Under the pieces are notes generated by a model. The model searched no databases. It was not told where the DNA came from and saw nothing but the letters and a program-made list of their open reading frames with translations. A DNA stretch of 64,000 nt from Amphibalanus amphitrite (lineage: Eukaryota > Arthropoda > Thecostraca > Balanomorpha > Balanidae), in assembly GCF_019059575.1 (NCBI RefSeq), contig NW_024882210.1:1-64000 (forward strand). The letters are read 5' to 3'. Of this stretch, positions 13,554-26,634 are shown piece by piece (position 1 is the first letter of the stretch; every line of letters starts with the position of its first letter). A program made the position numbers and the translations under genes.

Positions 13554-15910
13554 CAGGGGTGTCGATTTTTCAAAATGGTTGGGGGTGCTCAACCCCTGCA
13601 CCGGGTGAAAGATTGCAGCTTTGCCATGGGGCACAACCGTACAAGGCAGGGCTGGTTATCCCCATATAGGTACTGATAATGCCGGGATTTCCACTAACAT
13701 TTCCCAAGGGCAGAACGTTCTTCTTGAAAATCATTCTGCTCGTCCGAGTACTTGGCTACCTTATTACATAAACATCTTTCCGAAAAAGTCGTATATTTGC
13801 CGGCAGCATGGCAGCAGCCCCGACACCTCTGTAATAAGGTGACAGAAACCAATGACGGCGATTAGCACCGGTGCAGCAGCCGCTGCGGTCCGCAGGGGCG
13901 GACATTGCGCGGAGGCAACGGTGGCTACGAGGCTCTGGCGGTAATCAGACGATCCCAATAATGATCGCTGAAAAATGACATGTGATCGCATTTGGATATT
14001 TACGGGTTTACGATTTTCCTCAGTGGCGTAGCCAGGTGGGCCGTGAGGCACGTGCCCCCCCCCCCCCCATCAGGTTCGGGCCCAGGGTCCCCTCGGGTTA
14101 TTCGGGCTTGAGGGGCCCTGAGGCGCCATTGGCCGCTAAGAGTCAATGTTGGCCATATTTGGACAAAGAAGGATCCACGGGGCTCGTAAAAACCCCTCAT
14201 GGGCCCACAAGTACCAACACTAAGATCTCCATAAGGGCCCCAAGCCAGTCTCTGAGGGCCCCTTGGCGGCCTCTGAGGGCCCCTTACCGGCTTCGGAGGG
14301 CCACATGTCGGACTCTGGGGGTCTTAACCGGCTTATTCCCAGCCAGCTAATTTGGTCTTGGCCGTAGCTGGTTTTATTCTGGCTAGCTCCGGCATTTGCT
14401 CCGGCTAAAGTACGGGCAAGGTCTGGGGCTCTACTGGAGCTGACACACGATACCGGAGCTCGCCCGCATCACAGCCGGACTTATGCCGCATCAGCCGCGC
14501 CGTACCTCCACCGTACTTCAGCCACAGTAAGCCAGAGCAGCTATGGGGTGCAGCTGGACCTGGTCGTGGGGAGCCGGACTTGAGCCATGGCAGGGAACCT
14601 GACTTGAGCCAGACTTGGCGGTCCGGAACCATACCAACCCGGGAGCGCTACAGCAAATACTGGCTAGCCGGAATAGAGTCGTATCGACCCAAACCCCGGA
14701 TTTGACGGCGTTCCGTTTATACCGGCCCAAGTCTGGCATGTCGCAGTTGCCGGGGCAAAACGGACTTGCGCCGAACCAAATTGCTGGCTGGGTAAGGGCG
14801 CCAGCTCTAGGAGCTCCGCACCCGCCTGTAATGGCCCCACACGCATTTCTCTGAGGGCCCCTATAACGGCGACTGTGAGGGCCCTCACCGACGCCCCTGA
14901 GCGCCACACCGGCGTCTCTGAGGCCCTACACCAATGCCTTTAAAACCCCTACATGGGCGGTTCTGAGGGCCCTCGTCAGGTACCAGCGACCCTGACGGTC
15001 CCACACAGGTGGCTCGGAGGGCCCCAGCGGCGTCTGAGAGCACCATGCCGGTCTCTGAGAACCCCACAAGGCTCCTGAAGGCACCGGTGACCTCTTGATA
15101 TCTTCTTGTCGGCCTATGAAGGGTCCGTTCCGTAACAGCAGTTCTGAGGGCCACACGCGCGCCTGTGATGGCCCTAAACCAGTGTCTCTGAGAGCCCCCA
15201 CAACGGCGCCTGTGAGGGCCATCACCGGCAACTGTGAAGCCCCTACAACCGGCGCCTCGGAGGGCCATACATTGCCATATCTGAGGGCCCCGCACTAGTG
15301 CCTCTTAAGGCCCTATATCGGCGGCTCTGAGGGCCCAACACCGTCGCTTCTGGGGCCCTCAGAAGTGCACATGACGGCCACCCACCGGTGACATTTGAAG
15401 GCCCCACACCGGCGACTCTGAGGGCCCCATCGGCGTCCGAGTCCGTGCCGGTCTCTAAAGACGACCCCACAGGGTTTCTGAAGGTACCACCGGCCTCTGA
15501 TGGCCTTTGCCGGCCTCTGAGGGCCCGTCGCCGGTCTCTGGAGCCCCTTGCCGGCTTGTAAAGGGTACGCGTTATCAGCTCTAAGGATCAGACACTCGTG
15601 TACGACGGACCCACACCAGTGTCTTTGCAACTGAACGTCTTTTCTTTCGCCCTTCTTCTTAAGACTAACTTTTCTTTTCTTTACATCTTATTTCATGCAT
15701 TGTAAATTGCGTAATTGTTTTATTTTTAGTAGTGAAAGACTGCGGAACGAATTATTTTCCTCAAGCAGAGTTAGTGGGAGTTATTGAGGGACAAAATGAT
15801 TGGGGTTGCTAACTGGAACATTTGGGGGTGCCCGGAAAACCATTGGGGGTGCTCATTTGAGCATTGGGGGTGCTGCAGCACCCCCAAAAGTATACAAATC
15901 GACACCCATG
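13554..15910. mobile_element. hAT-like element with internal minisatellite
   Basis: The left end CAGGGGTGTCGATTT (13554) and the complement of the right end, CATGGGTGTCGATTT (ending at 15910), form terminal inverted repeats. Both are flanked by the 8-bp duplication CCAGCAAG (13546-13553 and 15911-15918). Each end is followed inside by TGGGGGTGCT-type repeats. The middle (about 14215-15560) is the CTCTGAGGGCCCC minisatellite, and a further hAT-type terminus (CAGTGGCGTAGCCAGG) lies at 14021. No transposase is visible. It sits inside the larger element 12819-20038. Confidence 0.78.
14215..15560. repeat. CTCTGAGGGCCCC minisatellite, inverted orientation
   Basis: Many degenerate copies of a unit of about 25-40 bp containing TCTGAGGGCCC and CACCGGCG. 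This is the reverse-complement orientation of the repeat at 13185-13545. The copies are too diverged to give a clean period. A less repetitive stretch at about 14340-14820 interrupts the run. Confidence 0.7.
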
Positions 15911-16042
15911 CCAGCAAGGTACACTCAGACGCTAGTGGGGCCCTCAGAGTCGTCGGTGTGGGGCCCTCAAAAGTCACCGGTGAGTGGCCGTCCGATGCGG
16001 CTCCGGCGTTGAGCCCCCAGAGCCGCCGATATATGGTCTTAA

Positions 16043-16509
16043 AGGGACACTCCCACCTTAACATTAGTTTTGAGTTGAGATAGCCAAATTGGTGGCCATG
16101 GCCTGCAAATACCGGTTTGGGCACTCACAACATCGACAAATGCTTTAATTCGGAGATATGGAATTTCAAACTTGCAGTTTTCGGATTCTAAGGGGCTAGT
16201 GCATTGGTATGCCCCCTTAGAATTTGTGACGTCAGCGGAGATCTAACGATTTTTAAATCTTTTACTAAAACGTTTGGTAGCACGCGGTGGTATATGCTGC
16301 TTTGCGCGCAACAAATGCCGCACTTTCAAATAAAGTCGCTAGGAACAGCGGAGATCCCAAAAAGTAAACAAAAGTAAAAGTCTAATATCTTGAAAACCGG
16401 TGAATATTTTTCGATGAAATTTGGTAGATATTCGTTTTCGCTCTTTCTGAGCCGAGCGACATCACTTTCGTGCCAATTCATTAACTTTTTTGAAGGTGGG
16501 AGGGTCCCT
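16043..16509. mobile_element. TTAA-flanked MITE (AGGGACACTCCCACC termini)
   Basis: A 467-bp element bounded by inverted repeats, AGGGACACTCCCACCTT at the left and the complement of AGGGACCCTCCCACCTT at the right. TTAA lies on both sides (16039-16042 and 16510-16513). A second copy with the same termini is at 38725-40494. TTAA target duplication points to the piggyBac or Kolobok superfamilies. No coding sequence is seen. Confidence 0.75.
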
Positions 16510-16655
16510 TTAAGAAGCACTGGTTTCGGGACCTCATTTAGGGGTGCCGGTTGCACTCAGAGGTGGCAGTGTTGGGCCCTCAGCTAGGCACCGGTGTGGG
16601 GCATTCACAGCCGCCGGTGAGGGCCCTCGCAGGCGCCGTTGTGGGGGCCTTCAAC

Positions 16656-18437
16656 CAGGGGCGGATCCAGGAAAACTCCAAGGGGAGGGTCATGAATCGA
16701 AGTGGTGCCCCTACCTATACCCAAAATTAAAAACTCAACGGATTTCGTCCACTTCATTTTGGTGGTGCCCCCATTTTCAGTTTTTTATTTTTATTTTTTT
16801 ATTTTTAGTCATTATCTTACCTCTTAGCCACAACCACATTTACCAATTGTAAGCAATTGTATATATGAATGTGCTATGCGTGTGTATGTTGTGGACGCTG
16901 AGTAAATGAGTACTTACCAGGAACGTTATCAGGTAAGCAAATCGTTGTCAGTCCGACGAACTTGACCCTGGCGTCTAAAGGGTCTGTCCTTGACACTTCA
17001 GGCTTGTCAGGGGCACCAAAGTCCTTCCAGGGACACCACAAACCTGTCAGGGGCACCTACGGCCTTGTAGGGGCGCCACAGGCCCGCCAGGGGCACCACA
17101 GGCCTGCCAGGAAGCAGGGGCACCACAGGTCTAGCAAGTATACACGACAGGCCTGTCAGGGGCACAACGGGCCTGTTGGGCCCATGAGCACCCCTAGGGG
17201 CAGGGGCACCACAGTCCTTCCAGGGGCACCGCAGGCCTGTGAGGGGCACCAGCGGCCTAGCAGGGGCACTAGTCAACACAGGCCTGCCAGGGGCACCACA
17301 GACCTGCCAGGGGCACCAGAGGCCTGCCAGGAGCACCACCGACCTCGCAGGGGTAACTTGGGCCTGTCAGGGCCCAGGGGCACCACGGGCCTGTCGAGAG
17401 GCACTTCAGGCTTTTCAGGGGCACCATAGTCCTCTCAGGGCGCAGGGGTAGCAGGGGCACCAGAGGCCTGCCAGGGGCACTACAGGCCTAGCAAGGGCAC
17501 CACTGGTCTATCAGGGGCACCACGAGCCTGTCATAGCCAGGCATCTCAGGCTTGTCAAGGCCCAGCGGCACCACAGGTCTGTGAGGGGCACCAGCGACCT
17601 AGCAGGGGCACCAGTCAACACAGGTCTGCCAGGGGCGCCACAGACCTGCCAGGGGCACCAGAGGCCTGCCAGGGGCACCACCGGCCTCGCAGGGGCACCT
17701 TGGGCCTGTCAGGGGCACGACGGGCCTGCCGAGGGGCACTTCAGACTTTTCAGGGGCACCAGTCCTCTCCGGGCGCAGGGGCACCAGAGGTCTGCCAGGG
17801 GCACCAGCGGCCTAGCAAGGGCACCAGAGGCCTGCCAGGGGCACCAGCGGCCTAGCAAGGGCACCAGAGGCCTGCCAGGGGCACCACAGGCCTAACAAGG
17901 GCACCATGGGCCTGTCAGGGGCACCTCAGGCTTGTCAGGGCCCAGGGACACCACAGTCCTTCCAAGGGCACCGCAAGCCTGTCAGGGGCACCACAGGCCT
18001 AGCAAGGGCACCTCTGGCCTGTCAGGGGCACCTCAGGCTTGTCAGGGCCCAGGGGCACCACAGTCCTTCCAGGGGCATTACAAGCCTGTCAGGGGCACCA
18101 GAGGCCTAGCAATGGCACCACAGGCCTGCCATGGACACCACAGGCCTGCCAGGGGCACCACCGGTCTTGCAGGGGCGCCTCAGGCCTGTCAGGGGCACCA
18201 CGTGCCAGCCGGGGACACTTCAGGCTTGTCAGGGGCGTTACAGTCCTGTCAGAGCCCAGGGGCACCAGGCCCGTGGTGTCCCTGCTAGGCCTGTGGTGCC
18301 CCTGGCGGTCCTGTGGTGCCCCTGTCAGGACTGTGATACCCCTGATAGGCCGGTGGTGCCCCTGGAAGGTCTTTGGGCCCCCGGGCCTCAAGGGGGGGGC
18401 CATGACCCATGTGACCCCCCCCTTGGATCCGCCCCTG
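16656..18437. mobile_element. hAT-like element containing the 21-bp minisatellite
   Basis: The termini CAGGGGCGGATCCAGG (16656) and TTGGATCCGCCCCTG (ending at 18437) are inverted repeats. They are flanked by identical 8-bp CCTTCAAC (16648-16655 and 18438-18445). The subterminal GGGTCATG and CATGACCC stretches also match. Nearly all of the interior from 17000 is a 21-bp minisatellite. It sits within the larger element 12819-20038. Confidence 0.8.
17000..18385. repeat. 21-bp minisatellite, flips orientation near 18265
   Basis: About 60 variable copies of GGGGCACCACAGGCCTGCCAG. Up to about 18262 they run in this orientation; after GGCCCGTGG at about 18268 they continue as the reverse complement (GGCCTGTGGTGCCCCTGG). 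Because the unit is 21 bp, a multiple of three, frames of more than 100 codons stay open on both strands. These are not genes. Confidence 0.9.
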
Positions 18438-18469
18438 CCTTCAACCACTGGTTTAGGGGGTCATCGCAG

Positions 18470-18725
18470 GCGTGTGTGGAACCCTTAGAGCTGCTGGTCC
18501 CTGATAGGCCGGTAAGGGCCCTCAGAGGCCGGCAAGTAGCCCTCAGAGGTCGCCAATAGGCCCTAAGAAGCCGGCAAGGGGCACTCAAAGGCCGACAAGG
18601 GACATTAAAAAGCCGGTGTGGGGCTCTTATGGAAAGAAGTGTGGCTCTTCGGAGCACATAAGGTGTTCTTCCGAGCCCTGTGGGGCCCTTCTGAGTCGAA
18701 AGATGCCAGCGTGGACCCTCAGCCG
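18470..18725. repeat. GGGCCCTCAGAGGC minisatellite remnant
   Basis: Diverged copies of the CCTCAGAGGCCGGCAAG unit, same family as 13185-13545. It follows directly after the right target duplication of the element ending at 18437, so the hAT-like insertion split an older minisatellite tract. The stretch 18740-18800 is similar in inverted orientation to 14048-14130. Confidence 0.6.
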
Positions 18726-20046
18726 CCAATTGGCGTCGCAAGGCCCCTCTGGCCCGAGAGGCCCCCTGATCCGATGGGGCACGTGCCCCCTGCTTCCCCT
18801 CCCCCGGGTGCAGATAGAGAATGCAATCGGCGGTACGGAACATAACAATTGCAATCGTTCCTCCTCCCGTCGCGAGGTCGCCCATCCGACCCATATCCCA
18901 TGATTGTCAACCCTGGGGCTCGGGTCGGCAATGTACCGGCAAGGAAATCAGCTTTAGGTGAGTAAAAAGTTATTAAGAGTCATTAGTTGTCGTTACGTTC
19001 GTCGTTCAGTAATAGGAACTATACGGTGCCAAATGTACCCGACGTACAGCTTGGAGCTGGGCGCCGCCCGGTCTCCACCAGTGACGTCACGCTAATGCTT
19101 AGCGACCGGTCCATTGGAAATCGCGGGATGATTCTAGTTACCTCTCTTATACGGCCTTGGTTTGGTTTCAATGGCCGGGAATCCCCGGAAGGGCGGGCGC
19201 CGATTCCGCCCGGGTCAGCCTAACATCCAGGCTCGCACGTCCGCCTCGGCTCCGACAGGTCCAGCACGGCGACTACGCGAATGTGAATCATGAATGGGTG
19301 GTGGGCGGTGGATGGTGCCACAGGGGAGGGGGAGCGGAGGGGATTAAAGGTGACACTTATGTTGCTCGTGATAACTCGCCTCGCCTCCCTGGGTTCCGCC
19401 CAGGTCCAGGGATGGATAACCTTCTCCAGCTTTAGCTAAAGTCTTACATTTGATTTTTTTTTATCAATATCAGTATTATTGGATCTGAGGGCAGGGCAAG
19501 GCACAGGACTAGATATGCACAATTTTCCCGAAATCCGGACCCAGCCCCGAACCGGCAGCAGCACCGAAGGGGCCCTTAAGACGGGAAGACAACAAGGTAT
19601 CGGGTTTGAGGGCACTGGGCAGGGCAGAGAGGGTCACAGGGCCTGAATGCAGAGCAGGGCGCAAGGCCTGAAGGAAGGGCAGGGCAAGGTACAAGACCTT
19701 TGGACAGGGCACTGGGCAGGTCACATATCCTAGGGGTATAGTAGGGCATGGGACATAACAAGGTGTACGACCCTAGGATAGGGCAGGGCACAAGGACTGG
19801 AGAGCGCATGTATGTGCTTAGGTGCATAGTAAATCAGGGCACAAAGCAATCAGAAAGGCAACATCTATTGCATATTAAAAGACCGAGGCATGCTAATTAT
19901 TATTGCTTGCACTTTTCCGCTGAAATCGTGACATTTCAGTGTGGGACGCAGTGGTCCAAATTTCGCGAGTGCTACGTCCCAAAGGCAGGGGGCTGCGTCC
20001 CAAAATGGGACGCAGTCAGTATGTTAAAATATGCCCTGATCCAGAA

Positions 20047-20440
20047 CACCATTGTGCAATGCAGCTGTACTGGACATGTTCTACGAACAGGAGTGACAAG
20101 TCATTCACATGAAACGCATACGGTTTGGTTCGGTATGCAGGTACACGCGATGCCGTTTTTTGTAGTTTGACGTCTTCCTATCAGCGTCTTGGTCGGGTCA
20201 ACACCGCCATTGCCCCATATATCAATGGAAGCAATTGAATTTGGTCTCTTGTCTCAAAGCCCGACCAGTGTGAGCCGCCAATTATTTCGAACCTGACCGC
20301 TCGCACACGTGTTCATTGTTTAAGGTCAGCTGGTAACACCTCGGGTGAGACCGGTCACGTGACTATATTTGACAGCGGCGAGAATCCGCGATGCCTTGAA
20401 AATGTAAAAACAGGTGTTTATCACCAAAGCCGTTGCGCTT
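20047..20440. other. Intergenic, nothing recognised
   Basis: A moderately AT-rich stretch between the right target duplication of the hAT composite and the 63-bp repeat. No reading frame, RNA or repeat signature was recognised. Confidence 0.5.
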
Positions 20441-20450
20441 CACTGGCAAC

Positions 20451-20770
20451 AGATGGCGCTCATATTTGGCGCCTGAAGGTATGCTGCACCGCATAGCCGC
20501 ATATTCCATCAAGAGATACCTAGCACGACCATCGAGCACCTGAATGTATGCTGCGCTGCACCACACAGCTGCACTGCACGTATATCCCCTGTCAAGAGAT
20601 GGCGCTAGCATTCAGCGCCTGAAGGTATGCTGCACCGCAAATCTGCATATTCTCTCAAGAGGTGACGCTACTATCCAGCGCCTGAAGGTATGCTGCACCG
20701 CATATCTGCATATTCTGTCAAGAGATGGCGCTACCGTTCAGCGCCTGCAGGTATGCTGCACCGCATTACT
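20451..20770. repeat. 63-bp tandem repeat carrying CTCF-like motifs
   Basis: About five units, each starting AGATGGCGCT or a variant (20451, about 20514 degenerate, 20597, 20660, 20723) and containing CAGCGCCTGAAGGTATGCTG. Spacing is 63 bp except for one unit lengthened to 83 bp. AGATGGCGC and AGGTGGCGC are known cores of animal CTCF sites; binding here is inferred only. Confidence 0.8.
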
Positions 20771-21957
20771 TTATCCGTAACTCCAGAGCATATTTTCGTC
20801 TGGACAGCGAGTTGCGGCGGAGAGTCCGGAAACAGCGGCGATTTCAGGACAGCAAGAATCGACCGCCATTGGAATGATGGCGGTCTGCACCGTGCAAATG
20901 CAGATGAATACCCGGTCCAATGTAGGCCTAACTCCAATGCCGGTTCAATGCTTCTAAGTTTCTTACAGGACCCGGTCACCTGTCCTGTCAGAGGCTCTTG
21001 AGAGCATTTACTGTGAAAACGACCAAGAGTGTGCACCATTCAGACGTCATTAACATCTGCTAATTGACCAAAACTAAGATGTCTTATCCACCCGCACTGG
21101 GAGTTGGGACGAATACTCGTATGTAGGTATCCTACATTGAGCACATACCTGTTATTTTTTCGCAATATCCTAACGAGCGGAGATAATTACCTACTGCTCG
21201 AATTCTTGGGCCGTAACCGAAATTCCGAGAGTCGTCAGTCGCATTCACAAAGCCCATGTGTTGAAAACCACCAAACTTGTTTGGAGCATACTATTTCTTC
21301 AAACTTGTCTCTCGCCTATTCTGTAAACGCATTCCTTTGTAAACGTCACGGTACCGTTTTCGAAGCATCATCATCGAGCACAAGTTAAGCCACCTCAGCT
21401 CAATAACGATGACGGTCACACAATAATGATTACACCCCTGACGAGTATGATATTGCTCCAATTCCTGAATTTAAAATGAAAACGCCGGTGGCATTGCTTA
21501 GCATACGTAGGTTATGCGTAGGAGGCTGGTACGTTTTTAAATACAGTAGTGCCCATCCAGTTGAGTATAGTCTATAATTCAAGTAGACGGCATGCCAATA
21601 CATTCTTTAAAAAAAAAAAAAACGAAACTCCAGAACTAGCGTAAGCATTTCAGTGGACAACAAAATACGCGATCTTAATTCACTTCTATCGAGTAATGAC
21701 TCCACGAGCCTGGTAAAAAGATCAGCTAACTAAAAGATTATCACGCCTTAGCATCAAACCTGATAACTGGCAGGACTACCGTTCGCATTGTGCACTATTA
21801 CACAATCCATTTATTTTGACTGGACATGCATGATAAGAATACAAAGCTCTGCACGACGCAATAAATCGATCAAAGACATCGGCCATACACAGTCAAATAC
21901 AAACAAGGACAGCGGCACGAGGAGCACGGAGCAGCCGCCGACCGGCAGTTTAGGGCC
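20771..21957. other. Intergenic AT-rich stretch
   Basis: No supported gene. Short frames below 105 codons are present without recognisable similarity. On the minus strand an AATAAA (plus TTTATT near 21809) could serve as a distant polyadenylation signal for the minus-strand LST8 gene, which would give a 3' UTR of about 1.2 kb including the 20-bp minisatellite. That link is a guess. Confidence 0.35.
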
Positions 21958-22034
21958 ATGACCCCCCCCCCCCCCATCTACGGCAGGGCACCGTTCCCCT
22001 ACGGCACGGCAATGCCCTCCTCCGACAGGGCACT

Positions 22035-22735
22035 CCCTCCCAGGGCAGGACACCGTCCCCTACGGCAGGGCACCGTCCCCTACGGCAGGACACCGTCCCC
22101 TACGGCAGGGCACCGTCCCCTACGGCAGGGCACCGTCCCCTACGGCAGGACACCGTCCCCTACGGCAGGGCACCGTCCCCTACGGCAGGGCACCGTCCCC
22201 TACGGAAGGACACCGTCCCCTACGGCAGGGCACCGTCCCCTACGGCAGGGCACCGTCCCCTACGGAAGGACACCGTCCCCTACGGAAGGAGGACACCGTC
22301 CCCTACGGCAGGGCACCGTCCCCTACGGCAGGGCATCGTCCCCTACGACAGGGCACCGTCCCCTACGGCAGGGCACCGTCCCCTACGGCAGGGCACCGTC
22401 CCCTACGGCAGGGCACCGTCCCCTACGGCAGGGCACCGTCCCCTGCGGCAGGGCACCGTCCCCTGCGGCAGGGCACCGTCCCCTACGGCAGGGCACCGTC
22501 CCCTACGGCAGGGCACCGTCCCCTACGGCAGGGCACCGTCCCCTACGGCAGGGCACCGTCCCCTACGGCAGGGCACCGTCCCCTACGGCAGGGCACCGTC
22601 CCCTGCGGCAGGGCACCGTCCCCTACGGCAGGGCATCGTCCCCTACGGCAGGGCAGCGTCCCCTACGGCAGGGCATCGTCCCCTACGGCAGGGCACCGTC
22701 CCCTACGGCAGGGCACCGTCCCTTTCGGCAAGACA
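22035..22735. repeat. 20-bp minisatellite (GGCAGGGCACCGTCCCCTAC)
   Basis: About 35 nearly identical 20-bp copies. The early part alternates GGCAGGACACC and GGCAGGGCACC types; the later part is dominated by GGCAGGGCACC. It is preceded by a run of 15 C at about 21960. Three 20-bp units make 60 bp, so a long frame stays open, with a repeated 20-residue protein pattern that is an artefact. Confidence 0.95.
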
Positions 22736-23038
22736 CGGCCCCAGACAGTGGTTATCGACCCCAAACGGATGGGTAACATTTCCCAAAGTAAGGACACTAG
22801 CCCCACCTGACGGAGGCGTTCCCAGCGACATAGCATCATCCCTCTGGCCCTCCTACCCGACAAGGGCACCAGCCAGGCGTACAGAATACCGACCCCAGCG
22901 ACCGCGCGTCATCTCCCACCCACATAACACGACTCCCCTTCCCGGCAAGTGTACACCGTCCCGGTCTGCAGGGTGCCGACCCCAGGTAACAACGTACCAT
23001 CCCTGATCCCGTCCACTGCCGTATATTGCACGCGTCCC

Positions 23039-24010
23039 TCAGTCATGGTCGGAGAAGGCCAGACAGGTGAGCGCCTTGGTGTGCCCCTTGTAGGTGCGCA
23101 CCACACTGCCCGTCTCCAGGTTCCACAGGCGCGCCTGCTCGTCGGACGAGGCGGTGAACAGGTACTTTGAGTCCGACGAGAACGCGCAGTCCCACACCCA
23201 GCGCTGCGTCTCGTCCTTGTTGCGCCACTCGAGCGTCTTTACCAGCGAGTAGTCTTTGGTGGACCATATTTTGGCCGTGTGGTCGGCCGAGGTAGTGCAC
23301 AGCAGCTGGCCGTCCGCCGAAAAGCGGCACTTGAGTCCGTATCGGGTGTGCGCCTCCAGCCGGCGTTTGGGCGTGATCTGCACGGGCGCCTGGTCGGTGG
23401 CGCCGTCCGACAGGCTCCAGATGTAGCAGCTGCCGCGCGAGTTGATGGCGGCCATCTGACGGCCGCTGCTGTCGATGTCGATGTGCTGGAACGCCGCGTC
23501 CGGCTCGGGGATGAGCTTGTCGTGCTGGTCGGAGCGCAGGTCCCACTGGTGGATGGTGCCCGCCTGGTCGCCGATAAACAGCTCCACCTGGTTCGGGTGG
23601 AGCACGATGCACGTCATCGGCTGGTCCACCTGAAACACGCGCTGGCAGTGCAGCCCACCGGTCTTCACGTCCCAGATTTTGGCCGAGCGGTCCTCGCTAG
23701 CAGTGAACATGCACCGGCCGTCGCGCAGGAAACCCACGCCCACCACGTTCTTACTGACGCCCTCAAAGTTGATGATGGGGCTCATGTCTGTGGAGTTGAC
23801 ATCGTACATGCGCACGTGCTGGTAGCCGGCGGCGGCCAGCAGCGTACGGTCCGGCTGGAACGTGAGCGCGTTCACCTGCGAGTCCTGGTGCTGGCAGGTG
23901 CGCTTACACACGCCCGTGTGCGGCTCCCAGAACTTGATGGTGTGGTCGTAGCCGGCGGTGGCCAGCAGAATGGCGTCCGACGAGGACACCCCGTCCGAGC
24001 AGACGCTCAT
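23039..24010 (-). CDS. MLST8: LST8 homologue, TOR complex WD40 subunit
   Basis: A 323-residue, seven-bladed WD40 protein, the length expected for LST8 (human about 326). LST8 binds the kinase domain of TOR and is a core subunit of TORC1 and TORC2, acting in the cytosol and at lysosomal membranes in growth control. Family-specific stretches are ILLATAGYDHT (14-24), QHQDSQVNAL (40-49), AAAGYQHVRMYD (59-70), LHPNQVELFIGDQ (137-149), LIPEPD (166-171), AHTRYGLKCRFS (220-231), TSADHTAKIW (240-249) and TASSDEQARLW (286-296). The ATG at 24008-24010 is chosen because it sits in GCCGCCACCATG, an ideal Kozak context, and is the first in-frame ATG after the stop at 24068-24070. The reading frame has no intron; a retrocopy or a naturally single-exon gene are both possible. 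There is no frameshift or premature stop. Confidence 0.95.
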   Translation of the reverse strand: MSVCSDGVSSSDAILLATAGYDHTIKFWEPHTGVCKRTCQHQDSQVNALTFQPDRTLLAAAGYQHVRMYDVNSTDMSPIINFEGVSKNVVGVGFLRDGRCMFTASEDRSAKIWDVKTGGLHCQRVFQVDQPMTCIVLHPNQVELFIGDQAGTIHQWDLRSDQHDKLIPEPDAAFQHIDIDSSGRQMAAINSRGSCYIWSLSDGATDQAPVQITPKRRLEAHTRYGLKCRFSADGQLLCTTSADHTAKIWSTKDYSLVKTLEWRNKDETQRWVWDCAFSSDSKYLFTASSDEQARLWNLETGSVVRTYKGHTKALTCLAFSDHD

Positions 24011-24070
24011 GGTGGCGGCGCGCGGGCAGCCTGAGACAGACGGGGACACCGGCGGGCTGTCATAACACTA
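24001..24070 (-). promoter_or_regulatory. Kozak context and 5' leader of LST8
   Basis: The start codon is preceded by GCCGCCACC, matching the animal optimum at every position. The same frame reaches back only to a TAG at 24068-24070 with no other ATG, which fixes the start. No TATA box is obvious in the next 300 bases. Confidence 0.75.
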
Positions 24071-24487
24071 GGAAGGGATGGCATCTCCTCAGAATGGATC
24101 CTCACTGTAGGCCTAAATGATGATCAAACATTATTGATGGCGTCAATTTGTGCAAGAACACTGCCCAATGACCATTTAAATTACTACATTTTTCCTACAG
24201 TAAAAAGTTAAACTGTGGTAAGCATGAAATATCACATTAAACATCATTTTCAGTATCAAATTGAAGTATGTCTAGCATGCCAACTAATGTCATCCTAATC
24301 CAAATGACATAGGTTAGGTATGTAGGTTGCCATATGAATTCGAAATTTGAACAACAAACTGTTGAGAGTTGACAGTATGCCAATTCCCATCATTCAGAGG
24401 ATACAAAGCAATACTTTATCATATCAAATTGTGTGCCCATGGTCAAGGGACAAGGGTATCTTAGGGGAACAGAGTATCTTAGGGAAA
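24071..24487. other. LST8 5' flank
   Basis: AT-rich single-copy-looking DNA between the LST8 start and the polypurine tract. No exon, repeat or RNA is recognised. It probably holds the promoter because of its position. Confidence 0.4.

Positions 24488-26634
<2,147 letters not shown>

Larger units (their letters stand above)
12819..20038. mobile_element. Composite hAT-like element, 7.2 kb
   Basis: The ends are inverted repeats: CAGGGCATATTTTAA at 12819 and TTAAAATATGCCCTG ending at 20038, with further matching ACTGCGTCCCA just inside both. The 8-bp sequence ATCCAGAA stands directly outside both ends (12811-12818 and 20039-20046). An 8-bp target duplication with CAG-type termini is the hAT signature. 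No transposase was recognised; the interior is filled by later insertions (13554-15910, 16043-16509, 16656-18437) and GC-rich minisatellite, so this is probably a non-autonomous copy enlarged by nesting. Confidence 0.75.

Noticed and set aside
14021-14040. CAGTGGCGTAGCCAGG as the start of another hAT-like element
   Set aside because: No matching right terminus or 8-bp duplication was found in the window, so it is noted only as a solitary end.
17000-18385. Long Gly/Ala/Pro/Gln-rich frames on both strands
   Set aside because: The 21-bp unit is a multiple of three, so open frames are automatic; no start context, splice signal or domain supports a protein.
21958-22776. 272-codon frame with a 20-residue repeat
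   Set aside because: Product of the 20-bp minisatellite (three units make 60 bp); starts in a C run and has no other support.
23039-24049. Longer LST8 start, 13 codons upstream
   Set aside because: That codon is GTG, not ATG; the first ATG, in perfect Kozak context, is at 24010.
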